DNA of 64,000 bases from Inediibacterium massiliense (GTDB lineage: Bacteria; Bacillota; Clostridia; Peptostreptococcales; Thermotaleaceae). The translations under genes and the position numbers were made by a program. The notes under the pieces are model-generated. The model searched no databases and was not told where the DNA came from. It was given only the letters and a program-made list of their open reading frames with translations. This document shows, piece by piece, positions 54,129-63,416 of this stretch; within the stretch, counting starts at the first letter, position 1, and every line of letters starts with the position of its first letter. The stretch covers positions 203,856-267,855 of the forward strand of contig NZ_LN876586.1 of the NCBI RefSeq assembly GCF_001282725.1. Reading direction: 5' to 3'.

Positions 54129-55805
54129 ATGTTTCAAAAAGAAAAACTAGACAAAATTAGAGAAAGATTCACAGCTTATGAGGAAAAGGTAGGAGAGTCT
54201 ATACAAAAAAGACCAGAAAGAAAAGAAATATTTGAAAGTGGTTCAGGAGAGGTAGTCAATAGACTATATACTCCTCTAGATATTGAGGATTTTGATTATG
54301 AAAAAGATTTAGGAATGCCAGGAAGTTTTCCTTATACAAGGGGTGTTCAACCTAATATGTATAGAGGAAGATTTTGGACTATGCGTATGTATGCAGGTTT
54401 TGCTACAGCAGAAGAATCTAATAAACGTTATAAATTCTTAATTGAACAAGGGTCAATGGGACTTTCCGTAGCTTTTGATCTTCCAACTCAAATAGGATAT
54501 GATTCGGACCATCCATTGGCTGAAGGGGAAGTTGGAAAAGTTGGAGTTGCTATTGATTCTTTAGCAGATATGGAAATTTTATTCGATGGTATTCCATTAG
54601 ATAAAGTTTCTACTTCTATGACTATTAATGCACCAGCATCTGTGCTTTTGGCTATGTATATTGCAGTTGCTGAAAAACAAGGTGTTACTGCAGATAAATT
54701 AAGAGGAACTATCCAAAATGATATTTTAAAAGAGTATATTGCACGTGGAACTTATATTTTCCCAACAGAAGCATCTATGAGGCTTATTACCAATATATTT
54801 GAGTATTGCTCAAAGGAAGTGCCACAATGGAACACTATTAGTATTTCAGGATACCACATTAGAGAAGCTGGATCTACTGCTGCACAAGAAGTAGGCTTTA
54901 CTTTGGCAGATGGAATTGCTTATGTAGAAGCAGCTATTAAAGCAGGACTAGATGTAGATACTTTTGCACCAAGACTATCTTTCTTCTTTAATGCTCATAA
55001 TGATATTTTAGAAGAAGTTTCAAAATTTAGAGCAGCAAGAAGATTATGGGCAAGAATCATGAAAGAAAGATTTGGAGCGAAAAAAGAAAAATCTATGAAG
55101 CTTAAATTTCATACACAAACAGGTGGATCTACTCTTACAGCCCAACAACCAGAAAACAATATTGTACGTGTAGCTATTCAAACATTAGCAGCTGTTTTAG
55201 GAGGGACTCAGTCTCTACATACAAATTCTAAGGATGAAGCACTAGCTCTTCCTACTGAAGAATCTGTAAGAACAGCTTTAAGAACACAACAAATTGTAGC
55301 TTATGAAAGTGGTGCTGCAGATACGGTAGATCCTTTGGCAGGTTCATATTTTATTGAAGCCAAAACAAAACAAATAGAAGAAGAAGCGATGGAATATATT
55401 AGAAAAATAGATGAAATAGGTGGTGCACCTAGAGCCATTGATAATGGATATATTCAGCAAGAGATTATGGATGCTGCTTATAATTATCAAAAAGATATAG
55501 AAAATGGAAAAAGAATTATTGTAGGTATGAATAAATTTCAAGTAGAAGAACAGCCACCGAAGGGATTATTAAGAGTAGACCCGGTAGTGGGAGAACTTCA
55601 AAAGAAAAAATTAGAAGATTTAAGAGGAAAGAGAGACAATAATATTGTAAAAGAAAGATTAGAAGATTTAAGAAACGCATGTCAAGGAGACAATAATTTA
55701 ATGCCATATATATTAGATGCAGTAAGAGCATATGCAACATTAGGAGAAATTTGTGGTGTTATGAGAGAAGTTTTTGGGGAATATCAACAAAGCGTGCAAT
55801 TATAG
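54129..55805 (+). CDS. Methylmalonyl-CoA mutase, large (catalytic) subunit
   Basis: A 558-residue TIM-barrel subunit without the B12-binding domain, which is encoded by the next gene. Family segments: [100 protein letters not shown] and the late [18 protein letters not shown]. With adenosylcobalamin it interconverts succinyl-CoA and (R)-methylmalonyl-CoA. The split two-subunit form is common in archaea and clostridia. The ATG follows AGAGGAGGAGGAGAAAT. No cobalamin riboswitch is visible upstream. Confidence 0.96.
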   Translation: MFQKEKLDKIRERFTAYEEKVGESIQKRPERKEIFESGSGEVVNRLYTPLDIEDFDYEKDLGMPGSFPYTRGVQPNMYRGRFWTMRMYAGFATAEESNKRYKFLIEQGSMGLSVAFDLPTQIGYDSDHPLAEGEVGKVGVAIDSLADMEILFDGIPLDKVSTSMTINAPASVLLAMYIAVAEKQGVTADKLRGTIQNDILKEYIARGTYIFPTEASMRLITNIFEYCSKEVPQWNTISISGYHIREAGSTAAQEVGFTLADGIAYVEAAIKAGLDVDTFAPRLSFFFNAHNDILEEVSKFRAARRLWARIMKERFGAKKEKSMKLKFHTQTGGSTLTAQQPENNIVRVAIQTLAAVLGGTQSLHTNSKDEALALPTEESVRTALRTQQIVAYESGAADTVDPLAGSYFIEAKTKQIEEEAMEYIRKIDEIGGAPRAIDNGYIQQEIMDAAYNYQKDIENGKRIIVGMNKFQVEEQPPKGLLRVDPVVGELQKKKLEDLRGKRDNNIVKERLEDLRNACQGDNNLMPYILDAVRAYATLGEICGVMREVFGEYQQSVQL

Positions 55806-55842
55806 AGAAATATTTTAAAAATATATAAAGGAGGAAAAATTT

Positions 55843-56238
55843 ATGGATAGACCCATTAGAGTATTAGTAGCAAAACCTGGCCTAGATGGGCATGATAGAG
55901 GTGCAAAAGTAATTGCAAGAGCTTTAAGAGATGCAGGAATGGAAGTTATTTATACAGGACTTAGACAAACACCAGAACAAATTGTTAGTGCTGCTATTCA
56001 AGAGGATGTTGAATGTATTGCCATGAGTATTTTATCTGGAGCTCATAACACACTTCTTCCAAAAGTAGTGGAATTATTAGAACAAGAAGGAGTAGATGAT
56101 ATTTTAGTTTTAGGTGGTGGAGTGATTCCAGATGAGGATATTCCATTTTTAAAAGAGAAAGGAATAAAAGAAATTTTTACTCCAGGTACTCCAACTTCAA
56201 AAACAATTGAATTTATAAAAAATAATGTAAGAAAATAA
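55843..56238 (+). CDS. Methylmalonyl-CoA mutase, small (cobalamin-binding) subunit
   Basis: A 131-residue B12-binding domain. The DxHxxG motif is D15-G16-H17-D18-R19-G20 in [15 protein letters not shown], with H17 as lower cobalt ligand. [19 protein letters not shown] and [21 protein letters not shown] complete the flavodoxin-like fold. It assembles with the large subunit encoded 37 nt upstream. The ATG lies behind AAAGGAGGAAAAATTT. Confidence 0.97.
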   Translation: MDRPIRVLVAKPGLDGHDRGAKVIARALRDAGMEVIYTGLRQTPEQIVSAAIQEDVECIAMSILSGAHNTLLPKVVELLEQEGVDDILVLGGGVIPDEDIPFLKEKGIKEIFTPGTPTSKTIEFIKNNVRK

Positions 56239-56313
56239 TAATATACACAAAAGCAGACGCAGATCAATGGGTCTGTGCTCTGCGTTATGACTGTTTGTAT
56301 AGGCGGTGATGGA

Positions 56314-57243
56314 ATGGATTTAGGAGATAGATTGTTAAAAGGGGAAAAAAGAGCAGTTGCAAGATTGATTACAATGATTGAGAATCAGGAAAAAGAAGCA
56401 ATTGATATTTTGAAAAAATGTTATCATAAGACAGGAAATGCTCATGTGATTGGTATTACAGGACCTCCTGGTGCAGGAAAGAGTACCTTGACAGATAAGA
56501 TTGTAAAAGCTTTAAGAAGAGAAGGAAAAACAATAGGTGTGATTGCCATAGACCCTACTAGTCCTTTTACAGGAGGATCTATACTAGGAGATCGGGTAAG
56601 AATGAATGAATTAAGTATTGATCCAGGTGTTTTTATAAGAAGTATGGGAACAAGGGGACATCTAGGAGGACTTTCTAAGGCTACACAAGGAGCTGTAAAA
56701 ATATTGGATATTTATGGAGCAGATTACATATTTATTGAAACAGTAGGGGTAGGACAATCTGAAGTAGATATTGCAAAAAATGCAGATACTACGCTTATGG
56801 TCATGGTCCCAGGACTTGGAGATGATATTCAGGCTATTAAAGCAGGTATTATGGAAATAGGAGATGTGTTTGCTATTAATAAAGCAGATAGAGATGGAGC
56901 AAAAAGAACGGCAACAGAGATTGAAATGATGCTTGATTTTAATAAATCAGATCGAAGACCACCCGTACAAAAGGTCATAGCTATAGAAAATAAGGGGATT
57001 GAGGAACTAATTGGACATATCAAAGAACACATGAATTATTTAAAAGAAACAGGAAAACTGAAAGAAAAAAGAATGAAAAATAGCAAATTAGAAATTATTG
57101 ATTTGATCCAGCAAAAGATGATGAGTATGATCTTAGATCAATCATCTAAAGAAGATATGGTCAATCAATTGGCACAGGATGTTGCCCTAAGAAATATAGA
57201 TCCATATTCAGCTGGGGAAAAAATATTAGAGAAAATGAAATAG
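56314..57243 (+). CDS. meaB: Methylmalonyl-CoA mutase-associated GTPase MeaB
   Basis: A 309-residue G3E-family GTPase (formerly ArgK-like) that gates cofactor loading and protects the mutase. Walker A GPPGAGKS is at residues 50-57, then IAIDPTSPFTGGSILGDRVR, the ETVGVGQSEVDIA segment and NKADRDGA. The frame opens 13 codons earlier, but AGGCGGTGAT (56301-56310) lies just before ATG 56314 and the family starts there. It lies between mutase and epimerase as in many propionate clusters. Confidence 0.95.
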   Translation: MDLGDRLLKGEKRAVARLITMIENQEKEAIDILKKCYHKTGNAHVIGITGPPGAGKSTLTDKIVKALRREGKTIGVIAIDPTSPFTGGSILGDRVRMNELSIDPGVFIRSMGTRGHLGGLSKATQGAVKILDIYGADYIFIETVGVGQSEVDIAKNADTTLMVMVPGLGDDIQAIKAGIMEIGDVFAINKADRDGAKRTATEIEMMLDFNKSDRRPPVQKVIAIENKGIEELIGHIKEHMNYLKETGKLKEKRMKNSKLEIIDLIQQKMMSMILDQSSKEDMVNQLAQDVALRNIDPYSAGEKILEKMK

Positions 57244-57264
57244 AAAAAATAAGGAGGAGATAAA

Positions 57265-57669
57265 ATGAAAGTATTAAGAGTAGATCATATTGGTGTGGCT
57301 GTAAAGAGCTTAGATGAAACATTAAAATTTTATCAAGATATCCTAGGTCTTGATTTACAAGGAACAGAAGTAGTAGAAGAACAAAAGGTAAAAGTAGCAT
57401 TTCTTCCAGTAGGAGATACAGAAGTTGAACTATTAGAATCTACAGACCCAGATGGTCCCATTGCAAAATTTATTGAGAAAAAAGGAGCAGGAATTCAACA
57501 TATTGCTTTTAGAGTTCCCAATATTGAAGAAGCTATTGAGGAATTAAAAGAAAAAGGAGTTAGAATGATAGATGAAAAGCCAAGATATGGAGCAGGGGGC
57601 GCCAAAATTGCATTTTGTCATCCTAAGAGTACAAATGGAGTACTTGTAGAATTAAGTGAAAGACAATAG
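57265..57669 (+). CDS. mce: Methylmalonyl-CoA epimerase
   Basis: A 134-residue VOC-fold metalloenzyme that interconverts (R)- and (S)-methylmalonyl-CoA, linking the mutase product to the decarboxylase substrate. Metal ligands H8 (VDHIGVAV), H79 (GIQHIAFRV) and E129 (GVLVELSE) are present, as is [15 protein letters not shown]. The ATG follows AAGGAGGAGATAAA, 21 nt after meaB. Confidence 0.95.
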   Translation: MKVLRVDHIGVAVKSLDETLKFYQDILGLDLQGTEVVEEQKVKVAFLPVGDTEVELLESTDPDGPIAKFIEKKGAGIQHIAFRVPNIEEAIEELKEKGVRMIDEKPRYGAGGAKIAFCHPKSTNGVLVELSERQ

Positions 57670-57710
57670 GAAACACTTTTATATATGATAGAGAACAGGA
57701 GGGCAAATTC

Positions 57711-59258
57711 ATGGCAAATATGAAAATAGAAGATTTACAAAAACGCAGAGAAAAAATAATCCTTGGAGGCGGTCAAAAAAGAATTGAAAAGCAACATGCT
57801 TCAGGGAAATTAACAGCAAGAGAGAGATTGAATCTTTTGTTTGATGAAGGAACATTTGTGGAATTAGATGCTTTTGTCAAACATAGATGCACAAATTTCT
57901 CAATGGAAAAAGAAGAGGCACCAGGTGAAGGGGTAGTCACTGGATATGGTATGGTAGATGGAAGATTAGTATATGCTTTTGCGCAAGATTTTACGGTGAT
58001 TGGCGGATCGTTAGGTGAAATGCATGCAGCAAAAATATGTAAGGTACAAGAAAATGCACTAAAGGTAGGTGCGCCTGTAGTAGGTCTGAATGATTCAGGA
58101 GGAGCTAGAATTCAAGAAGCAGTAGATGCACTATCAGGATATGGGAAAATATTTTATAGAAATACTATTGCTTCAGGAGTAATTCCTCAAATATCAGCTA
58201 TTATGGGGCCTTCTGCAGGTGGAGCCGTATATTCTCCAGGAATTACAGATTTTATATATATGGTAGACCAAACAAGTAAAATGTTTATTACGGGACCTCA
58301 AGTCATTAAGACAGTGACAGGAGAAGAGGTTTCAGCAGAAGCTTTAGGTGGAGCTATGACTCATAATACAATTAGTGGGGTTGCTCACTTTGTAGCAGTA
58401 GATGATGAAGATTGTATTATGCAAATTAGAAGACTTTTAAGCTTCTTACCATCTAATAATATGGAAAATCCTCCGATTTATGAGACGCAAGATGACATCA
58501 ATAGAATCATTCCAGAACTTGATGAATTGCTTCCAGATCATCCTAATAAACCATATGATATGTTTGATGTGATTTCAAGAATTGTAGATGATGGAGATTA
58601 CTATGAAGTGCATCCTCATTTTGCAAAAAATATTATTACTTGTTTTGCAAGAATCAATGGAAGTACAGTAGGAATTATTGCAAACCAACCTAAATTCCTA
58701 GCAGGATGTTTAGACATTAATGCATCTGATAAATCCGCAAGATTTATAAGATTTTGTGATGCTTTTAATATTCCACTTCTTAATATTGTAGACGTTCCAG
58801 GATTTTTGCCAGGAACCAATCAAGAATATGGTGGAATCATAAGACATGGAGCAAAAATGCTTTATGCATATAGTGAAGCTACTGTACCTAAAGTGACGCT
58901 TATTACAAGAAAAGCTTATGGAGGATCTTATATTGCTATGTGTAATAAAGAATTAGGAGCAGATATCGTACTGGCATGGCCAAGTGCTGAAATTGCAGTA
59001 ATGGGACCGGAAGGAGCTGCAAATATTATTTTTAGAAATGATATTAAAAATGCAGAAAATCCTGCTGAGGAAAGAGCTAAAAAAATTCAAGAATATACAG
59101 CTGAATTTGCTACTCCTTATAAAGCAGCAGAAAGAGGATATGTAGATGATGTAATTGAACCAAATGCCACAAGACCAAGACTTGTAGATGCACTAAATAT
59201 GCTTATGTCCAAGAGAGAAACTAGACCAGCAAAAAAACATGGAAATATTCCTCTATAA
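57711..59258 (+). CDS. mmdA: Methylmalonyl-CoA decarboxylase, alpha subunit (carboxyltransferase)
   Basis: A 515-residue biotin-dependent carboxyltransferase that moves the carboxyl group from (S)-methylmalonyl-CoA to biotin. Seen: KLTARERLNLLFDEGTFVE, VAYG-type core QDFTVIGGSLGEMHAAKI, the acyl-CoA site NDSGGARIQEAVDALSGYG and MGPSAGGAVYSPG, and in the second half PGFLPGTNQEYGGIIRHGAK and RKAYGGSYIAM. The same family includes propionyl-CoA carboxylase beta. The neighbouring delta, gamma and beta subunits and the lack of a biotin carboxylase gene favour the Na+-pumping decarboxylase. The ATG lies behind AGGAGGGCAAATTC. Confidence 0.95.
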   Translation: MANMKIEDLQKRREKIILGGGQKRIEKQHASGKLTARERLNLLFDEGTFVELDAFVKHRCTNFSMEKEEAPGEGVVTGYGMVDGRLVYAFAQDFTVIGGSLGEMHAAKICKVQENALKVGAPVVGLNDSGGARIQEAVDALSGYGKIFYRNTIASGVIPQISAIMGPSAGGAVYSPGITDFIYMVDQTSKMFITGPQVIKTVTGEEVSAEALGGAMTHNTISGVAHFVAVDDEDCIMQIRRLLSFLPSNNMENPPIYETQDDINRIIPELDELLPDHPNKPYDMFDVISRIVDDGDYYEVHPHFAKNIITCFARINGSTVGIIANQPKFLAGCLDINASDKSARFIRFCDAFNIPLLNIVDVPGFLPGTNQEYGGIIRHGAKMLYAYSEATVPKVTLITRKAYGGSYIAMCNKELGADIVLAWPSAEIAVMGPEGAANIIFRNDIKNAENPAEERAKKIQEYTAEFATPYKAAERGYVDDVIEPNATRPRLVDALNMLMSKRETRPAKKHGNIPL

Positions 59259-59291
59259 AGTTAGTGATACTCTTAAAAGAGAGGTGAAAAT

Positions 59292-59696
59292 ATGGATAAA
59301 CTTACTTTATTGGAAAAATTTTCTGATGAAAATTTAATTCATAGTTTGTCTATGGGAGATAAATTATTAGCTTCCATATATGTGATGATTCTAGGAATGA
59401 GTGTAACAATTATAGCGTTAAGTATTTTATGGGGGTTGATTGTTTTTATGTCTAAAGCTCTTCAAAACAAAGGAAAAGAAAGAAAAGAAGAAGTATTTGT
59501 ACAACAAGAACAAAAAATAAATAATGAGACGAACGAAGAAGAATTGATTGCAGTTATTACTGCGGCAATTGCTGCGAGTATGAAAACTTCTACTCACAAT
59601 ATTGTTGTAAAAAATATTAAGAGAGTAGCAGATCCTACACCGGCTTGGGGTAGAGCGGGAAGGATGGAACAAATGAATCGCAGAGTACTTCATTAG
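59292..59696 (+). CDS. mmdD: Methylmalonyl-CoA decarboxylase, delta subunit (OadG-like)
   Basis: A 134-residue small membrane subunit that joins the soluble carboxyltransferase to the membrane pump. One helix (about 26-51, SIYVMILGMSVTIIALSILW), a charged linker, a hydrophobic-alanine segment (ELIAVITAAIAASM) and the conserved C-terminal tail PTPAWGRAGRMEQMNRR. Sequence conservation in this family is low; identity rests on the membrane topology, the tail and the position between mmdA and the biotin carrier gene. Confidence 0.88.
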   Translation: MDKLTLLEKFSDENLIHSLSMGDKLLASIYVMILGMSVTIIALSILWGLIVFMSKALQNKGKERKEEVFVQQEQKINNETNEEELIAVITAAIAASMKTSTHNIVVKNIKRVADPTPAWGRAGRMEQMNRRVLH

Positions 59697-59736
59697 GATG
59701 TATGAAGGATATAAAAAAGATAGGAGGATTAGAAAA

Positions 59737-60123
59737 ATGAAAAAATTTAATATTACAGTAAATGGAAATAGCTATGAAGTGGAAGTAGAAGAACTTGGAG
59801 GCGTAACATCAACTCCGGCACAAAGACCTGTAGTACAAAGATCACAAGCCCCAGTACCAAAGGCAGCGCCAAAGCCACAACCACAAAAGGCAGCAAAAGC
59901 TCCAGTTGGAGGAAATACAGTTACAGCTCCAATGCCAGGAACTATTTTAGACATTAAAGTAAAAGAAGGAGATACAGTAGATAACGGACAGGTACTTTTA
60001 ATTTTAGAGGCTATGAAGATGGAGAATGAAATTATGGCGCCTTTAGCAGGAAAGGTAGTTTCTATTCATACAACAAAGGGAGCTTCTGTAAATGCAGGAG
60101 ATGTTTTGGTTGTATTAGGATAA
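59737..60123 (+). CDS. mmdC: Methylmalonyl-CoA decarboxylase, gamma subunit (biotin carrier)
   Basis: A 128-residue biotin carrier: a short N-terminal part (MKKFNITVNGNSYEVEVEEL), an Ala-Pro-Lys-Gln-rich flexible linker (about 25-58), and a biotinyl domain with EAMKMENE, biotinylated Lys94, flanked by TAPMPGTILDIKVKEGD and IMAPLAGKV. The frame opens 13 codons upstream, but ATAGGAGGATTAGAAAA precedes ATG 59737, so that start is chosen. The BirA ligase encoded 1.3 kb downstream is the likely modifying enzyme. Confidence 0.95.
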   Translation: MKKFNITVNGNSYEVEVEELGGVTSTPAQRPVVQRSQAPVPKAAPKPQPQKAAKAPVGGNTVTAPMPGTILDIKVKEGDTVDNGQVLLILEAMKMENEIMAPLAGKVVSIHTTKGASVNAGDVLVVLG

Positions 60124-60162
60124 TTCTCAATTTCTTAAATACATAGGAAAGGAGATATAAAT

Positions 60163-61302
60163 ATGGGAGATACCATCATAAAGTTCCTGCATGATACAGG
60201 ATTTAGAGGACTGTATGAACAACCAGGGAGTATTCTTATGATTGCCATTTCTTTTGTATTATTATATCTGGCAATTAAGAAAGGGTTTGAACCTCTCCTT
60301 TTGATACCTATAGCTTTTGGTATGTTTTTAGCAAATTTACCATTTGCAGATTTGATGAAGCCTCATGGACTTCATGGATCTCCAGGAGGACTCCTATGGT
60401 ATTTTTTCCAGGGAGATGAACTAGGAATTTTTCCACCGATTATTTTTATGGGAGTAGGTGCCATGACTGATTTTGGACCTCTTATTGCAAATCCAAAATC
60501 TCTACTTTTAGGAGCGGCAGCTCAGTTTGGAATATTTACAACTTTTATTGGAGCTATTATATTAGGATTTACAGGAAAAGAGGCAGCATCTATAGGGATT
60601 ATAGGAGGAGCAGATGGACCTACAGCCATTTTTTTGGCATCTAAATTAGCACCCCATTTATTAGGAGCTATTGCTGTGGCAGCTTATTCTTATATGGCAC
60701 TTGTACCTATCATTCAGCCTCCTATTATGAAGCTTTTAACTACAAAAGAAGAGCGTATGATTAAGATGGATCAACTAAGAAATGTATCAAAAACGGAAAA
60801 GATTTTATTTCCTATTATGGTTACATTGGTAGTATCTTTAATGCTTCCTCCAGCAGCAACCTTAATTGGAATGCTCATGCTTGGAAATTTATTTAGAGAA
60901 AGTGGGTTAACAGGAAGGTTAGCAGATACAGCACAAAATGCTTTGATTAATATTGTAACTATATTTTTAGGACTTTCTGTAGGAGCTACTGCAAGTGCAA
61001 AGAATTTTTTAACAGAGGAAACTTTAAAAATAATTTTATTAGGAGTAGCAGCCTTTGCAGTAGGTACAGCAGCAGGAGTGATTATTGCAAAGATTATGAA
61101 TAAATTATCTGGTGGAAAAATCAATCCACTGATTGGTTCAGCTGGAGTTTCAGCAGTACCAATGGCGGCTAGAGTTTCACAAGTAGTAGGACAAAAGGAA
61201 AATCCTTCTAACTTTTTATTGATGCATGCTATGGGACCAAATGTAGCAGGGGTTATAGGTTCCGCTGTTGCGGCAGGGATTATGCTTTCATTGTTCGGTT
61301 AA
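60163..61302 (+). CDS. mmdB: Methylmalonyl-CoA decarboxylase, beta subunit (Na+ pump)
   Basis: A 379-residue integral membrane protein of the OadB/MmdB/GcdB family with about nine helices. It decarboxylates carboxybiotin and exports Na+. The ion-binding region [20 protein letters not shown] contains D151, equivalent to the essential Asp203 of Klebsiella Oad[21 protein letters not shown] and [14 protein letters not shown] in the second half are also diagnostic. Length is slightly shorter than many OadB (about 430). Last gene of the operon, followed by a strong terminator. The ATG lies behind AGGAAAGGAGATATAAAT. Confidence 0.96.
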   Translation: MGDTIIKFLHDTGFRGLYEQPGSILMIAISFVLLYLAIKKGFEPLLLIPIAFGMFLANLPFADLMKPHGLHGSPGGLLWYFFQGDELGIFPPIIFMGVGAMTDFGPLIANPKSLLLGAAAQFGIFTTFIGAIILGFTGKEAASIGIIGGADGPTAIFLASKLAPHLLGAIAVAAYSYMALVPIIQPPIMKLLTTKEERMIKMDQLRNVSKTEKILFPIMVTLVVSLMLPPAATLIGMLMLGNLFRESGLTGRLADTAQNALINIVTIFLGLSVGATASAKNFLTEETLKIILLGVAAFAVGTAAGVIIAKIMNKLSGGKINPLIGSAGVSAVPMAARVSQVVGQKENPSNFLLMHAMGPNVAGVIGSAVAAGIMLSLFG

Positions 61303-61336
61303 AAAACAGGCAGATGGTTCTGCCTGTTTTTTATTT
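61301..61336 (+). terminator. Terminator of the propionate operon
   Basis: The 14-bp stem AAAAAACAGGCAGA/TCTGCCTGTTTTTT, followed by ATTT, overlaps the mmdB stop. Confidence 0.92.
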
Positions 61337-61412
61337 AGATAAGAAATTTATAGCATAATAGAAGTTTTTTGTGTACCATATAGATAGGATTATATGAAGG
61401 AGAGATAGACTT

Positions 61413-62402
61413 ATGAAAAAGCAAATTCTAAGTGCTTTAAAAAATAATCAAGATCAATTTATATCAGGAGAGGAATTAAGTCATCAAATAGGAGTAACAA
61501 GAACAGCAGTGTGGAAACAAATCAAAGGATTAAAAGAAGATGGATACGAGATAGAATCTATATCAAGAAAAGGATATAGACTTGTAAAAGAACCTGATAT
61601 TTTAGATGGAGATATTTTAGAAATAGAAATAAAAAATAAATTAATTGGAAAAAAAGTATTTCATTTTGAAGAAGTAGACTCTACCAATACCATTGCAAAG
61701 AAAATGGCTAGTGAGGGAGCAGAGGAAGGGACTATCGTCATTGCAGAAGAACAAACTGTAGGAAGAGGAAGGTTAGGTAGAAGCTGGGTATCCCCAAAGA
61801 AAAAAGGAATATGGATGTCTATTATTTTAAGACCTTCCATAGATCCTATGGAAGCTTCGAAGGTAACACAAATTGCAGCTGCAGCTGTGGCAAAAGGACT
61901 TATGAACATTACTCATGGGTTTGTGGGGATAAAATGGCCAAATGATATTATTATCCACAACAAAAAAGTATGTGGGATTTTAACAGAAATGAGCGCTGAA
62001 TTAAATTCCATGAATTATATGATTGTTGGAATTGGAATGAATGTGAATATGACAAATGAAGAATTCCCAAAAGAAATCCAAAATAAAGCTACTTCTATAA
62101 GAGAATTTATAGGAAAAGAGGTATCTAGAAAGGAAATTGTAAAAGAAGTTTTATATGCCTTTGAAGATTTGTATTTAGATTTTATTCAAAACAAAAATAT
62201 AAAAAAAAGTATAGATTTATGTAAAAACTATTCAGTGACTTTAGGAAAAGAAGTAAAGATCAAAAGTCAACATGAAGAGATCATAGCTTATGCTATAGAT
62301 CTTACCCATGATGGACAGTTGATGATTAGAAAGAATACAGGAGAAATGGAGACGGTTTTATCAGGAGAAGTATCTGTAAGAGGGATTACAGATTATGTAT
62401 GA
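61413..62402 (+). CDS. birA: Biotin--[acetyl-CoA carboxylase] ligase with repressor domain
   Basis: A 329-residue enzyme that activates biotin with ATP and attaches it to carrier lysines. The N-terminal winged helix (about 1-60: SGEELSHQIGVTRTAVWKQI) suggests it can also repress biotin genes. The ligase core contains EEQTVGRGRLGRSWVSPKKK (biotinyl-AMP loop), KWPNDIII and KVCGILTEM, and an SH3-like C-terminal domain. It directly follows a biotin-dependent decarboxylase operon. No BirA operator was recognised in this window. The ATG follows GAAGGAGAGATAGACTT. Confidence 0.95.
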   Translation: MKKQILSALKNNQDQFISGEELSHQIGVTRTAVWKQIKGLKEDGYEIESISRKGYRLVKEPDILDGDILEIEIKNKLIGKKVFHFEEVDSTNTIAKKMASEGAEEGTIVIAEEQTVGRGRLGRSWVSPKKKGIWMSIILRPSIDPMEASKVTQIAAAAVAKGLMNITHGFVGIKWPNDIIIHNKKVCGILTEMSAELNSMNYMIVGIGMNVNMTNEEFPKEIQNKATSIREFIGKEVSRKEIVKEVLYAFEDLYLDFIQNKNIKKSIDLCKNYSVTLGKEVKIKSQHEEIIAYAIDLTHDGQLMIRKNTGEMETVLSGEVSVRGITDYV

Positions 62403-62451
62403 AGATGAATAAAGAGGTTATAATGAAATAAGGTAGATTTATACTTTTTTG

Positions 62452-62480
62452 TTGCAAAATAAATACTCAAATGATAACAT
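62452..62480 (+). promoter_or_regulatory. Possible promoter of coaX
   Basis: TTGCAA (62452-62457), 17 nt, TAACAT (62475-62480), in the 129-nt gap between birA and coaX. Confidence 0.4.
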
Positions 62481-62531
62481 ATAAAAAGAAAAAAACAGAT
62501 TTTAACATGATAAAGAACCAAGGGAGAAAGG

Positions 62532-63314
62532 TTGATCAAAAATATGTTATTAGCATTCGATGTCGGGAATACCAATATTGTTCTAGGAGCATATAAAGGA
62601 GAAAAACTACTAAATTATTGGAGATTTGCTACAGATAAGGCGAAAAGCTCAGATGAATATGGAATTTTGATTCATCAATTATTTGAATATGAGGGACTCA
62701 AACTAAAAGATGTAGAAGATGTAATTATTTCATCTGTTGTACCGCCTATTATGTATACACTTGAACATGCAGCTTCAAAATACTGTAATAAAAAAGCAAT
62801 GGTGATCGGTCCTGGCATCAAAACAGGAATGAACATAAGATATGACAACCCAAAACAAGTAGGAGCAGACCGAATTGTCAATGCAGTTGCAGCATATGAA
62901 AAATATGGAGGACCTTTAGTAATAGTAGATTTTGGAACAGCTACGACCTTTTGTGCCATATCAGAAAAGGGAGAATATTTAGGAGGAACCATCGCACCAG
63001 GAATAAAAATTTCTAGTGAGGCATTGTTTGAGCATGCAGCCAAATTACCTAGAGTAGAACTTGTAAAGCCTGGAAAGGTAATATGTAAAAATACTGTAAG
63101 CAGTATGCAATCAGGAATGGTTTATGGATATGTAGGGCTTGTAGATTATATTGTTCGTAGAATGAAAAAAGAATTAGAAAATGAAAAAACAAAAGTAATC
63201 GCAACGGGAGGTCTTGCAAGTCTTATTATGACTGAATCAGAGACTATAGATCATATTGATAAGCTTCTTACCCTTGAGGGACTTAGAATTATTTATAAAA
63301 GAAACAAGGAATAA
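62532..63314 (+). CDS. coaX: Type III pantothenate kinase
   Basis: A 260-residue ASKHA-fold kinase for the first step of CoA synthesis, insensitive to CoA feedback. [18 protein letters not shown] (phosphate 1), [36 protein letters not shown] (phosphate 2 and catalytic Asp) and ATGGLAS are present. TTG 62532 lies 5 nt after AGGGAG; the ATG at 62544 (giving MLLAFDVGN, the usual N-terminus) is a real alternative at longer spacing. It is followed by dusB in the order seen in Bacillus-type genomes. Confidence 0.94.
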   Translation: MIKNMLLAFDVGNTNIVLGAYKGEKLLNYWRFATDKAKSSDEYGILIHQLFEYEGLKLKDVEDVIISSVVPPIMYTLEHAASKYCNKKAMVIGPGIKTGMNIRYDNPKQVGADRIVNAVAAYEKYGGPLVIVDFGTATTFCAISEKGEYLGGTIAPGIKISSEALFEHAAKLPRVELVKPGKVICKNTVSSMQSGMVYGYVGLVDYIVRRMKKELENEKTKVIATGGLASLIMTESETIDHIDKLLTLEGLRIIYKRNKE

Positions 63315-63320
63315 AATAAG

Positions 63321-63363
63321 AATTAGGGTCATGATTAGATTGTTTCTAAGAGTGACCCTAATT
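63321..63363 (+). terminator. Hairpin after coaX, probable weak terminator
   Basis: AATTAGGGTCA (63321-63331) pairs with TGACCCTAATT (63353-63363) across a 21-nt loop. The following TATTA is a poor U-tract. Confidence 0.5.
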
Positions 63364-63416
63364 TATTACATAAAAAGAAATTATATTGGTTATAGATAAG
63401 AAACAGGGGTGAAAAA

